Below, in pieces: positions 6,380-8,094 of a stretch of 8,094 nucleotides of DNA (position 1 is the stretch's first letter; each line of letters opens with the position of its first letter). The notes under the pieces are model-generated. The model was not told the DNA's origin. It saw only the letters and a program-made list of their open reading frames with translations, and did no database searches. Made by a program: the position numbers and the translations under genes. This DNA is from Clostridiales bacterium (lineage in GTDB: Bacteria; Bacillota; Clostridia; Peptostreptococcales; T1SED10-28). Location: contig SLKF01000087.1 in the NCBI GenBank assembly GCA_007134725.1, positions 1 to 8,094 on the forward strand, written 5' to 3'.

Positions 6380-6403
6380 GGCTCCCTCTTAGGGAGCTTT
6401 TTT
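6380..6403 (+). terminator. Intrinsic terminator after the lipoprotein hydrolase
   Basis: GCTCCCT (6381-6387) pairs perfectly with AGGGAGC (6391-6397) around the loop CTT, followed by six T (6398-6403). It lies 39 nt after the stop codon. Confidence 0.88.
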
Positions 6404-6439
6404 AATGAAATAAAAATAGCAGAAGATTCGGGGGAACCC

Positions 6440-6504
6440 AGGGACGGAGTCATTGTTTTCTTAGCGTTGTGAAAAAACAACAAGAGGACAATGACTCCGT
6501 CCCT
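6440..6504. repeat. Long hairpin made of two REP-like repeats in head-to-head orientation
   Basis: A forward copy (6440-6462, AGGGACGGAGTCATTG then TTTTCTT) faces a reverse copy (6482-6504). The 23-base arms are complementary except at 6457-6458, where T stands opposite G and would pair as G-U in RNA. Between them GTTGT (6466-6470) pairs with ACAAC (6477-6481) around GAAAAA, with AGC (6463-6465) bulged. Both arms carry the same loop variant (GGAGTCATT), so they share a recent origin. TCTGTCC and a decayed CTCTGTC (6514-6520) follow the right arm. Confidence 0.8.
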
Positions 6505-6673
6505 CTGTCCTTCTCTCTGTCTTTCCCTTTTTTATAGAAAAGTCATATTTAAACGTTAAAATACGGGTATATAAATGAAGAGCCGGACAGGGCGAATATT
6601 ATTTTGAATCACCCCAGGAGCGTAGTGAATATGAAAAACTTGAAGATTTGTCGGTAAATAAAAGGAGTATTGT

Positions 6674-6715
6674 ATGAAAGCTAAAAGAAGTGATTTAGCT
6701 CCTTGTGGTTTTTAG
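6674..6715 (+). CDS. Possible 13-residue leader peptide upstream of rpiA
   Basis: ATG at 6674 is preceded by AAAGGAG (6661-6667) at 6 nt spacing and encodes MKAKRSDLAPCGF before TAG. The codons overlap a perfect inverted repeat, AGCTAAA (6679-6685) and TTTAGCT (6694-6700), and the bases after it (CCTT) can pair with AAGG of the ribosome binding site. The residue composition does not point to an amino-acid attenuator. A good ribosome binding site alone is weak evidence for translation, so this could be chance. Confidence 0.25.
   Translation: MKAKRSDLAPCGF
6679..6700 (+). promoter_or_regulatory. Candidate regulatory hairpin in the rpiA leader
   Basis: A perfect 7-bp inverted repeat with an 8-nt loop (AGAAGTGA). 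CCTT at 6701-6704 continues the complement of AAGG at 6662-6665, so the structure could sequester the ribosome binding site of the tiny ORF at 6674. Five T occur at 6709-6713 but 8 nt beyond the stem, so it is not a standard terminator. The whole stretch 6541-6809 otherwise contains no gene I can support. Confidence 0.3.
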
Positions 6716-6809
6716 TGGGGCTTGTCCTTAATATGGCAGGATGATTCATTTTTATATGTATGAGTGTAGTGAATGCCGTGAAAAAGTGAATGTATAAAGG
6801 AGTGAAACG

Positions 6810-7490
6810 ATGAATGTTAAGAAATTGGCTGCGGAAGCGGCAGTAGAATTAATAAAGGATGGAATGACCGTAGGACTCGGCACCGGTTCAACGGCGCATT
6901 GGGCCATTGCAAAACTGGGAGAGCGAGTAAACAATGGATTGAAAATCAAAGCCATCGCCACGTCTAAAGAATCCGATGCATTAGCGAAAGAACTCAATAT
7001 CCCGATGGTAACTTTCTCAGATATTGGACAGATAGATATTACCATAGACGGCGCCGATGAAGTGGATCCCAATTTAATTTTGATTAAAGGTGGCGGAGGG
7101 GCACTCCTCAGAGAAAAAATCATTGCAACAGCCAGTGAAAAACTAATCGTTATCGTAGATGAAAGCAAGTTGGTAAGACAGTTAGGCGGATTTGCCCTCC
7201 CCATAGAAGTTATACCCTTTGGAATGGAAAGCACCAGAAAATTTATTGAAGAACTGGGCTGCAAAACGAAAATACGAATGACTGATAAAAATGATAGATT
7301 TAAGACAGATAACGGAAATCATATCGTGGATTGTACATTTGGCAGGATTGAAAGTCCGGAGAAGATCAGTCAGAAGCTGAATCAAATCCCTGGGGTTGTG
7401 GAAAATGGTTTGTTTATCCGGTTAGCCCATAAAGTATACGTTGGTTATCAGAGTGGGAAAGTGGATATCCTATTAAAAAAGAATGACTAA
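6810..7490 (+). CDS. rpiA: Ribose-5-phosphate isomerase A
   Basis: The 226-residue cytoplasmic enzyme interconverts ribose 5-phosphate and ribulose 5-phosphate in the non-oxidative pentose phosphate pathway, supplying ribose for nucleotides. Family blocks appear in order: VGLGTGSTA (21-29, phosphate binding), ATSKES (50-55), IDGADEVD (79-86) with the conserved Asp pair (80 and 83), KGGGGALLREK (93-103) with Lys93 and the catalytic Glu102, VDESK (116-120), LPIEVIPFG (130-138), and the C-terminal GVVENGLF (195-202). Length is normal for RpiA and every catalytic residue is present. AAAGGAG (6796-6802) lies 7 nt before the ATG. No close functional partner is adjacent; a long leader precedes it and no clear terminator follows, so transcription may continue into the next gene. 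Confidence 0.97.
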   Translation: MNVKKLAAEAAVELIKDGMTVGLGTGSTAHWAIAKLGERVNNGLKIKAIATSKESDALAKELNIPMVTFSDIGQIDITIDGADEVDPNLILIKGGGGALLREKIIATASEKLIVIVDESKLVRQLGGFALPIEVIPFGMESTRKFIEELGCKTKIRMTDKNDRFKTDNGNHIVDCTFGRIESPEKISQKLNQIPGVVENGLFIRLAHKVYVGYQSGKVDILLKKND

Positions 7491-7586
7491 ATCGATGAAA
7501 CCTTCTGATTCTATAGCGAAAAATTGGCGCAATGAAAATGGAATTTGATAGGTAAAAAAAGAGACGATGCTTTCAAATGCTTTGCT

Positions 7587-7596
7587 GAGGGAGGGG
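7587..7596 (+). promoter_or_regulatory. Ribosome binding site GAGGGAGGGG, with two possible ATG starts
   Basis: The core GGAGG (7590-7594) lies 4 nt before the ATG at 7599 and 7 nt before the adjacent in-frame ATG at 7602. The longer spacing matches the other genes in this window, so 7602 is preferred. Confidence 0.55.
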
Positions 7597-7601
7597 AAAT
7601 G

Positions 7602-8094
7602 ATGGTTACGGAAAGGAAAAAAATGGGAGTAAGTAGACGTAGGGCCATAAGAAACTACAAAGGGTTGATGGGTCCCGCAAACAAAGTCATCGTGGGTCGT
7701 TTCGGTGAAGAATTTGCAGGAGAAGTACAGAAAATCACAAGAAATGAATTTGAAACTTTAATTCCGGAAATTCCTTATATCGGAGGACGAAAGAATTTCT
7801 TTAGCGATATGCCCGTTAGGGCAGCGGTGATTCTCGGGTTATATCGGGCTTTAGAGAAAAAAGGAGTTGCATTAGTGGAATTTGGTGGACTGTTAGAGGA
7901 AATTACGACAACTTACATGAATCGTTATCCCGCCTGGGTGCGTAAGTTAGCAGGGAAGCTATGGATGAGCTCACTTTTTAGAAGGCAGTTGCTCAAACAA
8001 GCGAAAATATCCCAACAGCATAATTATGAAGAGGATTTTGTTTACGAAATTATTCCCGGTGACGATAAATACAAATGGGGAATGGACTATGTGG
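7602..8094 (+). CDS. L-2-amino-thiazoline-4-carboxylate hydrolase-like protein, 3' end outside window
   Basis: 164 residues are visible and the frame is still open at the window edge. The segment IPEIPYIGGRKNFFSDMP (54-71), followed by a helix AAVILGLYRALEKKGV and a conserved-looking acidic stretch (EFGGLLEEI), matches my recollection of the ATC_hydrolase family, whose founding member opens a thiazoline ring on the way to L-cysteine in Pseudomonas. Most clostridial relatives have no tested function, so the name should be taken as a family label. The N-terminus is basic (TERKKMGVSRRRAIRNYK) with no signal peptide; a hydrophobic helix near 71-82 is too short and polar at its ends for a membrane span. 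It lies 111 nt after rpiA with no evident terminator between. The family's C-terminal part is missing because of the window edge. Confidence 0.6.
   Translation, partial: MVTERKKMGVSRRRAIRNYKGLMGPANKVIVGRFGEEFAGEVQKITRNEFETLIPEIPYIGGRKNFFSDMPVRAAVILGLYRALEKKGVALVEFGGLLEEITTTYMNRYPAWVRKLAGKLWMSSLFRRQLLKQAKISQQHNYEEDFVYEIIPGDDKYKWGMDYV

Noticed and set aside
6440..6504. Insertion sequence ends
   Set aside because: The inverted arms enclose only 19 nt and no transposase, so this is a hairpin element and not an IS.
6631..6657. 8-codon ORF MKNLKICR with AGGAG upstream
   Set aside because: It is too short to annotate as a gene alone; it is mentioned only as part of the rpiA leader observation.
6752..7264. 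A 170-codon minus-strand frame opposite rpiA
   Set aside because: It is the antisense shadow of a fully conserved rpiA gene; its composition is Ser/Ile-rich as expected from antisense reading.

Overview
The window looks like ordinary chromosome of a low-to-mid GC Bacillota, most likely a clostridial lineage. The reasons are strong AGGAGG-type ribosome binding sites, AT-rich gaps, a Gram-positive type signal peptidase I, a NatAB-like ABC exporter and a lipoprotein hydrolase. All eight genes lie on the + strand. The species cannot be named from the sequence alone.

Layout from left to right: the C-terminal end of a divergent serine hydroxymethyltransferase-family enzyme (1-297) with a terminator; a stand-alone PPC/DUF296 protein (568-999); an unrecognised four-helix membrane protein (1217-1846) next to a type I signal peptidase (1911-2432); a two-gene ABC-2 exporter whose ATPase and permease overlap by 4 nt (2690-3607, 3604-4842); a lipoprotein with an alpha/beta hydrolase domain (4971-6341); ribose-5-phosphate isomerase A (6810-7490); and the start of a protein resembling L-2-amino-thiazoline-4-carboxylate hydrolase (7602 to the edge). 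The genes do not form one obvious pathway. Three (signal peptidase, exporter, lipoprotein) act at the cell envelope, and two (SHMT-like, RpiA) are central metabolism.

The most notable feature is not a gene. A short imperfect palindrome, AGAGGGAC-N9-GTCCTCT with the loop usually GGAGTAATT, recurs in every intergenic gap from the SHMT-like gene to rpiA and never inside a gene. It occurs as single copies, as a perfect 32-bp tandem duplication (2494-2557), as a head-to-head pair folding into a long hairpin (6440-6504), and in variants placed and shaped like intrinsic terminators (2446-2474, 6357-6377, probably 309-342). This resembles a REP/RAYT-type dispersed repeat family, but no transposase is present here. 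A second region worth attention is the 6579-6809 leader of rpiA, which holds two tiny ORFs with ribosome binding sites and a hairpin. I see no CRISPR array, tRNA, rRNA, prophage, toxin-antitoxin pair or defence system.
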